Positions 15,863 through 23,126 of a stretch of 24,732 bases of DNA are shown piece by piece (position 1 is the first letter of the stretch; every line of letters begins with the position of its first letter). Position numbers and translations under genes: made by a program. A model generated the notes under the pieces. The model was not told the origin of the DNA. It saw nothing but the letters and a program-made list of their open reading frames with translations, and did not search any database. Origin of the DNA: Methanomicrobiales archaeon (lineage in GTDB: Archaea > Halobacteriota > Methanomicrobia > Methanomicrobiales > Methanomicrobiaceae); assembly GCA_012523385.1 (NCBI GenBank), contig JAAYIO010000032.1:1-24732 (forward strand), written 5' to 3'.

Positions 15863-17140
15863 TCAGATATTGCTCCGGATAACGTGACGGTTTTTGAGAT
15901 TCTGCATGCCGATTTCGACATCTTCCGCGGTTACTTTGTGGCGTTCGTCCATAAGGGCAGCAATGATCGCTTCTTTGATCATCATCCGCAGGTCTGCACC
16001 AGAGAATCCTTCGGTCTGTTCAGCAACGGAATCAAAGTCGCATTCACATTCAATCAGGGATGTGACCGCGCGCAGGATATCACGGCGCATTGCGCAGTCC
16101 GGCATGGGGAACTCCACCACATCATCGAAGCGTCGCCATGCTGCTTCATCCAGAAGCGATGGGTGGTTCGTTGCCCCGATGAGGAGCACGCCATTTTTGA
16201 CGAAACTCACCATATCGATATTTTTGAGGAGCATGTTCACTGCCCGTTTCATTGCCGCGTTGTCATCGGTGAGACGGGATTTTGCTACAAAGTCAAACTC
16301 ATCAATAAAGAGGATGCACGGGGAGAGGCGCCGTGCCAGTTCAAAGATACGGTCGATATTCTTGGATGTCTCGCCCAGGTACTGAGAGGTGATCATTGCA
16401 AGACGGACTTCGAGGAGGGGCATATGAAGTTCGCGGGACAATGCAAGGGCAAGGGATGTCTTTCCGGTTCCCGGTGGCCCTACAAAGAGCAGTTTCCCAA
16501 ACTCGTATATCCGGTGTTCGCATAGGAAATCACGGTTTTTTAATGCCACACCGATCTTTTTAATCGCGTCCTGCTGCCCTACGGTACAGACCAGATTGTC
16601 CATGCTGTATTCCATTTCATCCGGTGCATAGATGATGATCAGGTCACGCGCATTGCGCATCTCTTCAGACTCAGCAACGATCGGGGCCAGTTTTGCTTCA
16701 ATATACTCGACCGAGTCTTCAAACCGTCCATTCTTTTTCAGTGCTTCCTGATAGGAGAAGTTCCCGATCTTGTTTCTTTCTGCGTAGAGCGCAAGTGCAG
16801 GATTTTTTTCCACACATTTTCCTCCCCCTTTCTTTACAAACCACTGAACCGCCGGTGCAAGCGCGGTGATAGAGAGGCGCTGCCCAAAATCGTCATAATC
16901 AACGAAAGGATTTGTGCGCAGGTGTTCATAGGCACCCTTCACACCCATCTCGCGGTCGAGAAGTCCTTCACTAATCACCATCGGGCGTTTGAACTCTGAC
17001 GCTGCACCGGACATTCCGGTTATTTTCCGTAATTTCTGTGGGAGATCATTCTTCGTAATCTCGAGGATTTCATTGGCGACTGCGGCCGTCAGAAGAATCT
17101 CCATGAGGTTAAGAACCATTGAATTAGCGTCATCAGACAT
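15863..17140 (-). CDS. AAA+ ATPase with N-terminal helical domain
   Basis: A 425-residue single-module AAA ATPase. Residues about 1-180 are helical with no family name I can give. From about 183 comes the AAA core: Walker A GPPGTGKTS (221-229), Walker B CILFIDEFDF (D280, E281), sensor 1 ATNHP (N325), arginine-finger region AAWRRFDD (R336/R337) and sensor 2 GFSGADLRMMIKEA (378-391). It resembles the 26S-protease-subunit/FtsH class of AAA domain but has no protease domain or coiled coil. A remodelling or unfoldase role is inferred. It lies between map and an MBL-fold gene. CCTTTTTTG at about 17170-17178, in the 42-base gap after map, could thin out transcription into it. Confidence 0.85.
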   Translation of the reverse strand: MSDDANSMVLNLMEILLTAAVANEILEITKNDLPQKLRKITGMSGAASEFKRPMVISEGLLDREMGVKGAYEHLRTNPFVDYDDFGQRLSITALAPAVQWFVKKGGGKCVEKNPALALYAERNKIGNFSYQEALKKNGRFEDSVEYIEAKLAPIVAESEEMRNARDLIIIYAPDEMEYSMDNLVCTVGQQDAIKKIGVALKNRDFLCEHRIYEFGKLLFVGPPGTGKTSLALALSRELHMPLLEVRLAMITSQYLGETSKNIDRIFELARRLSPCILFIDEFDFVAKSRLTDDNAAMKRAVNMLLKNIDMVSFVKNGVLLIGATNHPSLLDEAAWRRFDDVVEFPMPDCAMRRDILRAVTSLIECECDFDSVAEQTEGFSGADLRMMIKEAIIAALMDERHKVTAEDVEIGMQNLKNRHVIRSNI

Positions 17141-17182
17141 GCGTAACAGGAGATGTACTACGCAGAGAACAAAAAAGGTTGG

Positions 17183-18058
17183 CTAAAGGGTGGTTATCAC
17201 ACACCCATCTTCGGTGACAATGAGGGTATGCTCTGCCTGAGAGACGAGTGACCCGGAACAGTCATGAAGGACCGGATAGCCCCGCACGACACCGCTTCTC
17301 TTGAGTGTGGAGAGGGCAAGATCGATCTTATCTCCTGTCAGCCATCGTTTGGCAAAGGGAAGGGAGCGCCGATCCTGGATCTGATCCATTACCCGTTTTG
17401 CCGAGGGAAGCCGTACTCCTCGGCTGGCAATCTGGCTATAGATTAGGGTTCGGTTGCTGTCAGAGACCATTCCGGTGCCGCTTGACGCGAAGGGTTCAAC
17501 CGCAAATACCATGCCCTCTTTAATGACCGCGCCGCCGTTCATAGAAATGTTTGGGATCATGGGTTCTCCGTGGAGTGAAAAGTGTGAAAGTCCGTGTCCG
17601 GTGAGGTTTGCTACCGGTCGGAAACCTCGTGACTCGATCTCATGCTGGATAACGGTGCCCATTTCACCCGTGGTAACTCCCGGGCGGACCAGTGCAAGGG
17701 CTGCATTCAGGGCTGCCCGTGATGCCTCCACTAAGAGAGCGTTGTCACCAAGGTCTACCGTTGTTGCCGTGTCTGCGACGTATCCTTCGATATGGACTCC
17801 AAGATCTACTTTTACTACATCCCCCTCTGAAAAGAGGCGTTCGTCCCCCGGTCCGGCAGTATCATGGGCTGCATCCTCGTTTATTGATATATTGAGGGGA
17901 AAGGCAATCCCTGCACCTTCATCACGGATGGCCTGTTCGATGGTGTCTACCAGCTCCAGAATTGACTCGCCTGGGACAACCATTGCCGCCGCTTTGTCAC
18001 GGAACCGCTTTGCAAGGGCTCCGGCTTCCATATAATGGGATAAAATATCGTCGTTCAT
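17183..18058 (-). CDS. map: Methionine aminopeptidase, type II
   Basis: Removes the initiator methionine from new proteins in the cytoplasm. The 291 residues match archaeal type II enzymes. Metal ligands are visible: D85 (VVKVDLGVH), D96 (YVADTATT), H155 (LTGHGLSH), E188 (FAVEPFAS) and E276 (VSQAEHTLIV). The helical insertion at about 205-265 (SAKRVMDQI, LPFAKRWL) is the type II hallmark. Its ATG overlaps the stop of the upstream M24 peptidase gene as ATGA, so the two are very probably translationally coupled. Confidence 0.96.
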   Translation of the reverse strand: MNDDILSHYMEAGALAKRFRDKAAAMVVPGESILELVDTIEQAIRDEGAGIAFPLNISINEDAAHDTAGPGDERLFSEGDVVKVDLGVHIEGYVADTATTVDLGDNALLVEASRAALNAALALVRPGVTTGEMGTVIQHEIESRGFRPVANLTGHGLSHFSLHGEPMIPNISMNGGAVIKEGMVFAVEPFASSGTGMVSDSNRTLIYSQIASRGVRLPSAKRVMDQIQDRRSLPFAKRWLTGDKIDLALSTLKRSGVVRGYPVLHDCSGSLVSQAEHTLIVTEDGCVITTL

Positions 18059-19185
18059 ATGATCAGTCTCCTCTTATATTTCGTGTAACAGACGAAACCA
18101 TCTTTGGTTATAACACCCATGTTCTCCAACCGAACCCCCCCAATCTTTCGGTAATAGAGGCCAGGTTCAACGGTGACCACATGGCCTGCCTCAAGCGGAG
18201 TATCGCCCCGCGGGGAAAGAGAGGGGTTTTCGTGTATCTGGAGACCAACCCCGTGGCCGAGGCTGTGGATGAAACCTTCATCCTCTGTGACATAGCCACA
18301 TTCGGTAAAATGGTCGAGTACGGCATTGTGCACCTCTGCACCGCTGATGCCCGGTCGAATCATCTCTTCTGCAAGTGTTTGGCCATCGCGGACGGTGTCA
18401 TAGATCTCCTGTATCTCCGGGGATGGTTCTCCCTTGACAAATGTTCGGGTCATATCCGCATAGTATCCCGTTCTTTCGTCCTGCGGAAAGACATCGATGA
18501 GAATCGGTTCATTTGCGAGGAGGGTGCCTGAGCCGATGTTGTGTGGTTGGGCGGTTTCCTTTCCGCATGAGACAATCGTGTCGCGGGCCATATACCCATG
18601 GCGGAGAAGCCAGCAGTGCATCTCACGCCTGAGGTAATCTGAGGTGAGGGGGGTTCCCTGATACCAGAGTTCTTCTCCCTGCACGGATGCATGGCGGATG
18701 ATATTCTCAGCAAAAGCCATCACTTCATTGGTGCGTTCCTGTGCTGTACGGATTGCATCAAGTTCGCGGGGGCTTTTTATCGCCCGCATCTCTTCCACCG
18801 TATCCGTGTCAACAGTGACGCGGCAAAATAACCTGATATCTTCTGCAATGCCTAACGGGAATGAACGGGGGACAATGAGATCTCCGCCCGCATATTCAAA
18901 TACCATACGGGCAGCGGCCCGGCGGGGGCTAACCTCATCTTCGAGGAATTTAAAGAATTGAGCATCGCCGCGGGAAATCACTCCACAGGAGGCTTCTTTT
19001 TGCGCCCGTTCGAGTTCCATCTGTGGTACAATGAGGATTCCCTCTTTTCCCCGTTTTTGAATATAAAATAAGGGGTCAGATGTGACAAACTGTGTCAGGT
19101 ACCGCATATCCGGGTCCTGTGAGGAAGCATAGATGACGTAGGCTTCCGCCTCTGCCTTCTCTATGGCCTCGTTGAGTGTCTCCAT
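18055..19185 (-). CDS. M24-family Xaa-Pro aminopeptidase/dipeptidase
   Basis: Peptidase with a creatinase-like N-terminal domain (about 1-140) and a pita-bread catalytic domain. The dinuclear metal ligands are D231 (ILIDVFPQD), D244 (YYADMTRTF), H311 (SLGHGVGLQIHE), E340 (VTVEPGLYY) and E354 (VRLENMGV). IHSLGHGVGLQIHE is the Xaa-Pro peptidase signature. Aminopeptidase P and prolidase cannot be told apart here. At 376 residues it has family length. It heads a run of minus-strand genes (map, AAA+, MBL) and overlaps map by four bases. The 60 bases upstream are shared with a divergent membrane-protein gene, and AGTACTTTTATCC there can serve as a promoter element in both directions. Confidence 0.9.
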   Translation of the reverse strand: METLNEAIEKAEAEAYVIYASSQDPDMRYLTQFVTSDPLFYIQKRGKEGILIVPQMELERAQKEASCGVISRGDAQFFKFLEDEVSPRRAAARMVFEYAGGDLIVPRSFPLGIAEDIRLFCRVTVDTDTVEEMRAIKSPRELDAIRTAQERTNEVMAFAENIIRHASVQGEELWYQGTPLTSDYLRREMHCWLLRHGYMARDTIVSCGKETAQPHNIGSGTLLANEPILIDVFPQDERTGYYADMTRTFVKGEPSPEIQEIYDTVRDGQTLAEEMIRPGISGAEVHNAVLDHFTECGYVTEDEGFIHSLGHGVGLQIHENPSLSPRGDTPLEAGHVVTVEPGLYYRKIGGVRLENMGVITKDGFVCYTKYKRRLII

Positions 19186-19245
19186 GACTGATCATTGCAA
19201 AGCAAAGCACAAGTACTTTTATCCTGACGAGTTGATGTATGGATA

Positions 19246-19548
19246 ATGGACGAGTCAGCGAAGCAGATATTCAAGATGAAATTTGCAAAGCTCACCATGG
19301 ATCTGAATGCAATTTTCTTTCTCGCAGCACTGTCAATCCTTGCTACATTCCTGGAAATTACCAGCTACAGCCACTATATTGCAGTTATCTGCGGCGTATC
19401 GGCAATTCTCTTAGCGCTCTATTTCAGAAAAGCCTATATGAATGACAAGAAATGGCTGATGGCCCAGGACGATACCTCCGGGAAACCGGCAAAAGAGACA
19501 GAGATATCCGTTTCTGCCGGGGAACAGACAGGCGACATTGATGCTTGA
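19246..19548 (+). CDS. Small two-helix membrane protein
   Basis: A 100-residue protein I cannot assign to a named family. After a short amphipathic start (MDESAKQIFKMKFAKL) there are two probable transmembrane helices, LNAIFFLAALSILATFLEI (about 20-38) and YIAVICGVSAILLALYF (about 44-60), joined by a tight TSYSH turn. A soluble acidic tail from about 65 follows (KKWLMAQDDTSGK...TGDIDA). With few positive residues in the turn and a Lys/Arg-rich RKAYMNDKK after helix 2, both ends probably face the cytoplasm. Its stop overlaps the start of the winged-helix gene by eight bases. Its promoter region is shared with the divergent peptidase gene, and the leader may be very short. Confidence 0.75.
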   Translation: MDESAKQIFKMKFAKLTMDLNAIFFLAALSILATFLEITSYSHYIAVICGVSAILLALYFRKAYMNDKKWLMAQDDTSGKPAKETEISVSAGEQTGDIDA

Positions 19549-19840
19549 GAAGATTCTTTCAGAAGTAGAACTGGTTGAGCGGCATCTCAGGGTGGTGCGC
19601 ATCGTAGCAGAGAATCAGCCGATTGGTATAATGAAACTGGCTGAACTCACGGGACTACCTGCTCATCGTGTGCGCTACTCTCTGAAGGTGCTTGAAGGAC
19701 AGGGGTATATTCAGGCATCGCCAGTGGGCGCAATAGTGACAGAAGCGGCGAAACAAGGGATTGAAACTCTTTATTCAGAGATTGATGCCATCATCGCTCT
19801 TCTCGAATCAATGCGTGAAGAGAACGGTACTAATCGATAA
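19541..19840 (+). CDS. Winged-helix transcriptional regulator (methanogen type)
   Basis: A 99-residue DNA-binding protein resembling COG3388 regulators of methanogens. RHLRVVRIVAENQPIGIMKL, AELTGLPAHRVRYSLKVLE (recognition helix) and GQGYIQASPVGAIVTEAA (wing) form the winged helix. A C-terminal helix IETLYSEIDAIIALLESM probably dimerises. The target is unknown. The ATG at 19541 lies inside the last codons of the membrane-protein gene (ATGCTTGA overlap), implying coupled translation and perhaps membrane-linked control. A TATA-like box for the downstream tRNA begins at its stop codon. Confidence 0.85.
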   Translation: MLEKILSEVELVERHLRVVRIVAENQPIGIMKLAELTGLPAHRVRYSLKVLEGQGYIQASPVGAIVTEAAKQGIETLYSEIDAIIALLESMREENGTNR

Positions 19841-19849
19841 TATTTATTA
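19840..19849 (+). promoter_or_regulatory. Box A (TATA) of the tRNA-Asn gene
   Basis: ATATTTATTA starts at the last base of the preceding stop codon and lies 40-49 bases upstream of the mature tRNA 5' end, leaving room for a leader of about 15 bases. That leader contains GCACA-CAGGT-TGTGC (19872-19886), a five-base-pair hairpin just before the tRNA. Confidence 0.6.
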
Positions 19850-19888
19850 ACCCTCAATGCGACCTTGTATAGCACACAGGTTGTGCAT

Positions 19889-19961
19889 GCCTCCATAACT
19901 CAGTTGGTAGAGTGTCTGGCTGTTAACCAGAATGTCACAGGTTCGAGTCCTGTTGGGGGCG
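19889..19961 (+). tRNA. tRNA-Asn (GTT anticodon)
   Basis: All cloverleaf arms fold by eye. Acceptor GCCTCCA pairs with TGGGGGC (19954-19960, with one G-T pair) and the discriminator is G at 19961. The anticodon stem TCTGG/CCAGA (19915-19919, 19927-19931) encloses the loop CTGTTAA with anticodon GTT at 19922-19924. The T arm ACAGG/CCTGT encloses TTCGAGT. CCA is not encoded and there is no intron. T-tracts follow at 19965-19969 and 19981-19985. Confidence 0.97.
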
Positions 19962-20043
19962 TAATTTTTGTGTTTGAATCTTTTTCTAAACGCTATGTTT
20001 TTTTAATATAATAATCAATTATGATGCCTTTTAGAATCCAAAA

Positions 20044-20958
20044 TTAATAGTTCGTGACGATAATCTCGTTGATCTCTCCCCGCTTACTCGCATCAGAATT
20101 GATCATTCTTTTCGCAGGAACCCGTTCGATGTGATAATTTGCATACAGGACATCAAAGAAATCGTCATCAGGATTGATATTTTTTGGGTCTGAGTTGCTC
20201 AAAAGGAGTTTTGCACCTTTATTATCGCATATTGCAAAGAACTCTGCAAGACGCCGCTGGTCGGCATCGTCAAATCCTCCTTTAGAATAATGGTTAAATG
20301 AGGCGGTAGGGCTTAATGGTCGATAGGGAGGGTCAAAATACACGAATGAATTCTTTGTAATGTAATGTGATGAGTTTGCGAAATCACCAAGATGGACCGT
20401 CGTATTTTGCAATAGTTCAGCATCTCTTCTCAACAGTTCCGGATAAACAATTTTCGGGTTTTTGTACCGGCCAAAAGGTACATTGAACCCCCCCTGAGAA
20501 TTTACTCGAAATAAGCCATTAAAACAGGTTTTATTCAGAAATAGTAACTGGCATGCCCTTGGTATCCACGTTTTAGCATACGTATTATAATTGATACTCT
20601 GTTTTGTGCGGTTGAATTCATCGCGTATGGAATAAAAATACTTTATTCTCCCTTCTTCTTCTTTTGAAAGGAATGTTTCGGTGAGATTATGGAGACATTC
20701 GATGAGGTCGTCCACATCCCTTTTGACGACATTATATGTGAGATATAACTCCTCATTTATATCATAGAGGTGACACTCATCAAATGAAAATGTACTATTA
20801 AAATGAAAAAAAACTGCTCCTCCGCCAATGAATGGTTCTACAAATGTTGATATCTCACCGTCTTTGAGTTCTTTTGGTATCCGTTTTGAGAATTCATCAA
20901 GTAACTGGGTTTTTCCCCCTGCCCACTTGAGAAATGGTTTTGCATTGATCTTAGTCAT
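20044..20958 (-). CDS. dam: Dam-type DNA adenine-N6 methyltransferase
   Basis: A 304-residue class D12 adenine methyltransferase. PFLKWAGGKTQLL (8-20) and FVEPFIGGGAVFF (39-51) are the S-adenosylmethionine-binding motifs. FVYFDPPYRPLSP has catalytic DPPY at 209-212. The end INSDASKRGEINEIIVTNY is typical of the DpnM/Dam group, most members of which modify GATC; the specificity here is inferred. No endonuclease gene accompanies it. Its codons are visibly more AT-rich (many AAA, AAT, ATA, TTT) than its neighbours and it sits directly beside tRNA-Asn, which suggests acquisition by transfer. A TATA-like TTATAATTAA (20971-20980) lies only 13-22 bases upstream of the ATG, too near for a normal leader. 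Confidence 0.92.
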   Translation of the reverse strand: MTKINAKPFLKWAGGKTQLLDEFSKRIPKELKDGEISTFVEPFIGGGAVFFHFNSTFSFDECHLYDINEELYLTYNVVKRDVDDLIECLHNLTETFLSKEEEGRIKYFYSIRDEFNRTKQSINYNTYAKTWIPRACQLLFLNKTCFNGLFRVNSQGGFNVPFGRYKNPKIVYPELLRRDAELLQNTTVHLGDFANSSHYITKNSFVYFDPPYRPLSPTASFNHYSKGGFDDADQRRLAEFFAICDNKGAKLLLSNSDPKNINPDDDFFDVLYANYHIERVPAKRMINSDASKRGEINEIIVTNY

Positions 20959-21039
20959 CGTGAAATCCTATTAATTATAATCGGCCAGTTTTTTGTATCA
21001 AATAGAGTTTAGTCGGGGAAGATTTAGCATTAGCCAGAT

Positions 21040-21082
21040 GGATAGTGATGACGAGTTACTATCCGTATTACGAGTTACTATC
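21040..21082. repeat. Tandem 13-base repeat with overlapping dyad
   Basis: ACGAGTTACTATC occurs twice (21051-21063 and 21070-21082) with a 19-base period. The first copy also closes the dyad GGATAGT-N11-ACTATCC (21040-21064). It lies 82-124 bases upstream of the dam start and could be a paired regulator site. Confidence 0.55.
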
Positions 21083-21456
21083 AATATTGTACCTATAAAT
21101 TTCCCTTTCTCTTTCTGCATCAGACACATGGCCAATACATAGCGTGAACGGATTACGGTCGGTTGCACCGGATGCAGACAGTTCACTGTTGCCCTCCTCA
21201 CCGGTTCCCTTGAAACAATCCTGAAAAAGAGTATGCTTCGCAGTATGTGACAGTGGGTGGCAGGTCATGGAATCTTTAAAGAAATATCCTCAGCAGACCG
21301 ATATTCCAGTCATTCCCGACCCCAACCAAACAAAGTGGAAGGGAATGGGTTTGGATGGAAGGCAGATGGAACGTAATCCCTGAAACCATGGGAAAACCGA
21401 GTCTTCTCATCGCTAAAGTCCATTGCTACCATTCCTGTTCCCCGCATTTTTTGCAG

Positions 21457-21466
21457 ATATATATTT
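21457..21466 (+). promoter_or_regulatory. corA: TATA box of corA
   Basis: ATATATATTT lies 26-35 bases before the corA ATG at 21492. With the usual 25-base spacing from TATA to start, transcription would begin within a few bases of the ATG, implying a leaderless or nearly leaderless mRNA. No Shine-Dalgarno is visible, which agrees. Confidence 0.6.
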
Positions 21467-21491
21467 CATCTGTCGGATAAGATGTACGCCT

Positions 21492-22586
21492 ATGAAACCG
21501 AACCGGAAAATTGCAGTGTCCCAGTCTTCGAAATCCGGGCTTCCCCCGGGAGCCCTGGTCCATGTGGGTGACCGGGATCCTTCACCGACACAGGTTCGGT
21601 ATTTTGTATATAATCAGGATTTTATAAAAGAAGAACAGTTGGATACCGCCGCCGAATCATTTCCTGGTGAGGATCAATTTGCCTGGATTAAGGTATCCGG
21701 TCTTTCCGATCTGGAACAGATAAAACAGCTTGGCGTTCTGCTTTCTCTCCATCCATTAACGCTTGAAGATATCCTGAATACCAATCAGCGACCAAAATAT
21801 GAAATATTTGACGAATACCTGTTTATGGTTCTCAAAATCATTCGGATAGAAAGTAGCCCTAATGCAGGGACGGAAGATAAAAATAATCTAACTATATCAT
21901 CTGCCCAGTTAAGTATAATTTTAACCGACAAAATAGTCTGCTCGTTTGAGGAGGGGGAGAGTGACATCTTCAAAGGGATTATTGCCCGGCTTTTTGACGA
22001 AAAAAGGCGTCTACGCAAACTGGGTTCAGATTACCTGATGTATGCCCTTGCAGACTGCGTCGTTGACAATTATTTCTTTGTGTTCGACCGAATTGGAGAG
22101 GAAATAGAAGGCCTTGAAGACCGGATAATTGGTGGGACAGACTCCGATGTTATGGGGGAGATCTATGCCCTTAAGAGAAATCTCCTCAATATGAAAAAAC
22201 TGGTCTGGCCTCTCCGGGATGCCATCACGGGGCTTATCAGAATTAAACCGGCGTTCATATCCGAACGGACGGAAATATTCCTGAATGATGTGTCCGATCA
22301 CCTTTACCAGTTAAATGATATTTTGGAGTCATACCGGGAGATGTCCACCGGATTGTATGAAATCTATCTCTCAACCCTGAGCAATCGGATGAATGAAGTA
22401 ATGAAGATTCTGACCATCATTGCAACCATCTTTATCCCCCTGACCTTTATTGCTGGCATATACGGGATGAATTTTGCATCAATGCCGGAATTACAGTGGG
22501 AATATGGGTATCCGGCTTCGATCATTGCAATGGTTGTTACGGCCGGAATTATGGTTCTGTACTTCAGAAAGAAGCAGTGGATCTAA
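21492..22586 (+). CDS. corA: CorA-family divalent metal transporter
   Basis: Inner-membrane Mg2+/Co2+ channel of the CorA/MIT family, 364 residues. The long N-terminal cytoplasmic domain has FAWIKVSGLSDLEQIKQLG and LHPLTLEDILNTNQRPKYE, both typical of CorA, then a long helical stalk. Two C-terminal membrane helices follow. The first, KILTIIATIFIPLTFIAG, ends in the pore signature YGMNF (GMN at 325-327). The second is PASIIAMVVTAGIMVLYF, before a basic RKKQW end. The ATG at 21492 is chosen because it lies just beyond the TATA box; in-frame upstream codons would fall inside the promoter. Supply of Co2+ to B12-using enzymes such as the nearby nrdJ is possible but unproven. Confidence 0.93.
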   Translation: MKPNRKIAVSQSSKSGLPPGALVHVGDRDPSPTQVRYFVYNQDFIKEEQLDTAAESFPGEDQFAWIKVSGLSDLEQIKQLGVLLSLHPLTLEDILNTNQRPKYEIFDEYLFMVLKIIRIESSPNAGTEDKNNLTISSAQLSIILTDKIVCSFEEGESDIFKGIIARLFDEKRRLRKLGSDYLMYALADCVVDNYFFVFDRIGEEIEGLEDRIIGGTDSDVMGEIYALKRNLLNMKKLVWPLRDAITGLIRIKPAFISERTEIFLNDVSDHLYQLNDILESYREMSTGLYEIYLSTLSNRMNEVMKILTIIATIFIPLTFIAGIYGMNFASMPELQWEYGYPASIIAMVVTAGIMVLYFRKKQWI

Positions 22587-23011
22587 AAAATAGTGTCCCC
22601 GGTACTCAGTTTCCTCCTGTTAGGTGCCCGTCTTACGGCACCATCATCCAAACAAGACAACAAGGAACAGAGGGGGCGCGGTATGAGGGATCGGATATGC
22701 CCTGAGGTGCGGCATGCATGTAGGACGGTGCAGGAAACCAGACATGTTCTCAGACGCTAAAAATCTGATCTCAGTCTATACTGCTGTGAATTAAAGCAGG
22801 ACACAGATGATGTATCTCCTCCGGCGAACCTCACAGGATAGTGTCTCTACCCAGTATCTTACATACTTACTAACAAACATAATGGGAACAACTCTTCCTA
22901 ATATCATCCACACGAGAGCGTGAAGGCTGGCTGGAATACGCCGTTAACCCTATATCGCGGCCCGTATTCGGGAAGAATGGTAAGTGCGGCCCCCACTGAT
23001 ATACCATCGAT

Positions 23012-23048
23012 GCAGACGAACGCCGCACCATAATCTCGAGCAGACGAA
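23012..23048. repeat. Direct repeat GCAGACGAA upstream of nrdJ
   Basis: GCAGACGAA occurs at 23012-23020 and 23040-23048, a 28-base period, just upstream of the hairpin at 23054. A weak TATA-like CCATAATC lies between them. Paired sites flanking a promoter are typical of regulator binding; this is inferred from position. Confidence 0.45.
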
Positions 23049-23053
23049 AAGAT

Positions 23054-23092
23054 TCATCTGTCCCGCACATTGCTCATGTACGGGGCAGATGA
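23054..23092 (+). promoter_or_regulatory. Long hairpin before nrdJ
   Basis: TCATCTGTCCCG (23054-23065) pairs with CGGGGCAGATGA (23081-23092) over 12 positions, the only irregular pair being G-U. Inside, ACAT pairs with ATGT around the loop TGCTC. It ends 34 bases before the nrdJ ATG and is the strongest stem-loop I see outside the tRNA. It could be a 5' leader regulatory hairpin, or a DNA operator overlapping the start of transcription. Confidence 0.65.
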
Positions 23093-23126
23093 TACAAAGA
23101 CCAGCAGTTTCCCTGCATTTTACCTA

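Larger units (their letters stand above)
20959..21491. other. Intergenic stretch upstream of dam and corA
   Basis: About 530 bases between two divergent genes. It contains the direct and inverted repeats at 21040-21082, a 7-base dyad CATTCCC/GGGAATG (21311-21317, 21341-21347) and the corA TATA box. The open frame on the minus strand at 21071-21268 shows no family I recognise and is preceded by a stop. I found no restriction-enzyme remnant here. Confidence 0.5.
22587..23126. other. Structured intergenic region upstream of nrdJ
   Basis: About 540 bases without a credible gene. It holds a hairpin GGTGCC-N8-GGCACC (22623-22642) soon after corA and a stem ATGGTAAGTG with CACT/TACCAT (22977-23007). 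It also has an alternative pairing GTGCGGC/GCCGCAC (22984-22990, 23022-23028), two GCAGACGAA repeats and the strong hairpin at 23054-23092. I could not match the region to the cobalamin riboswitch consensus. The minus-strand open frame at 22870-23070 is judged spurious. Confidence 0.5.

Noticed and set aside
19889..20043. Integration (att) site at the tRNA-Asn 3' end
   Set aside because: No second copy of the tRNA 3' sequence and no integrase are in the window; only the location and base composition of dam hint at transfer.
21046..21110. C/D-box guide RNA suggested by GTGATGA at 21046
   Set aside because: No matching CTGA D box at the required distance.
21071..21268. Minus-strand 66-codon frame upstream of dam, considered as a restriction-enzyme remnant
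   Set aside because: No restriction-endonuclease motif or known similarity; a stop precedes it and the direct repeats overlap its end.
22870..23070. Minus-strand 66-codon frame, and a second minus frame reading DYGAAFVCIDGISVGAALTI
   Set aside because: The second frame looks protein-like but is closed by TGA on both sides within about 49 codons and has no start; the bases are better explained as the structured nrdJ upstream region.
22587..23126. Cobalamin riboswitch before nrdJ
   Set aside because: I could not find the conserved B12-box core; only generic hairpins are present.
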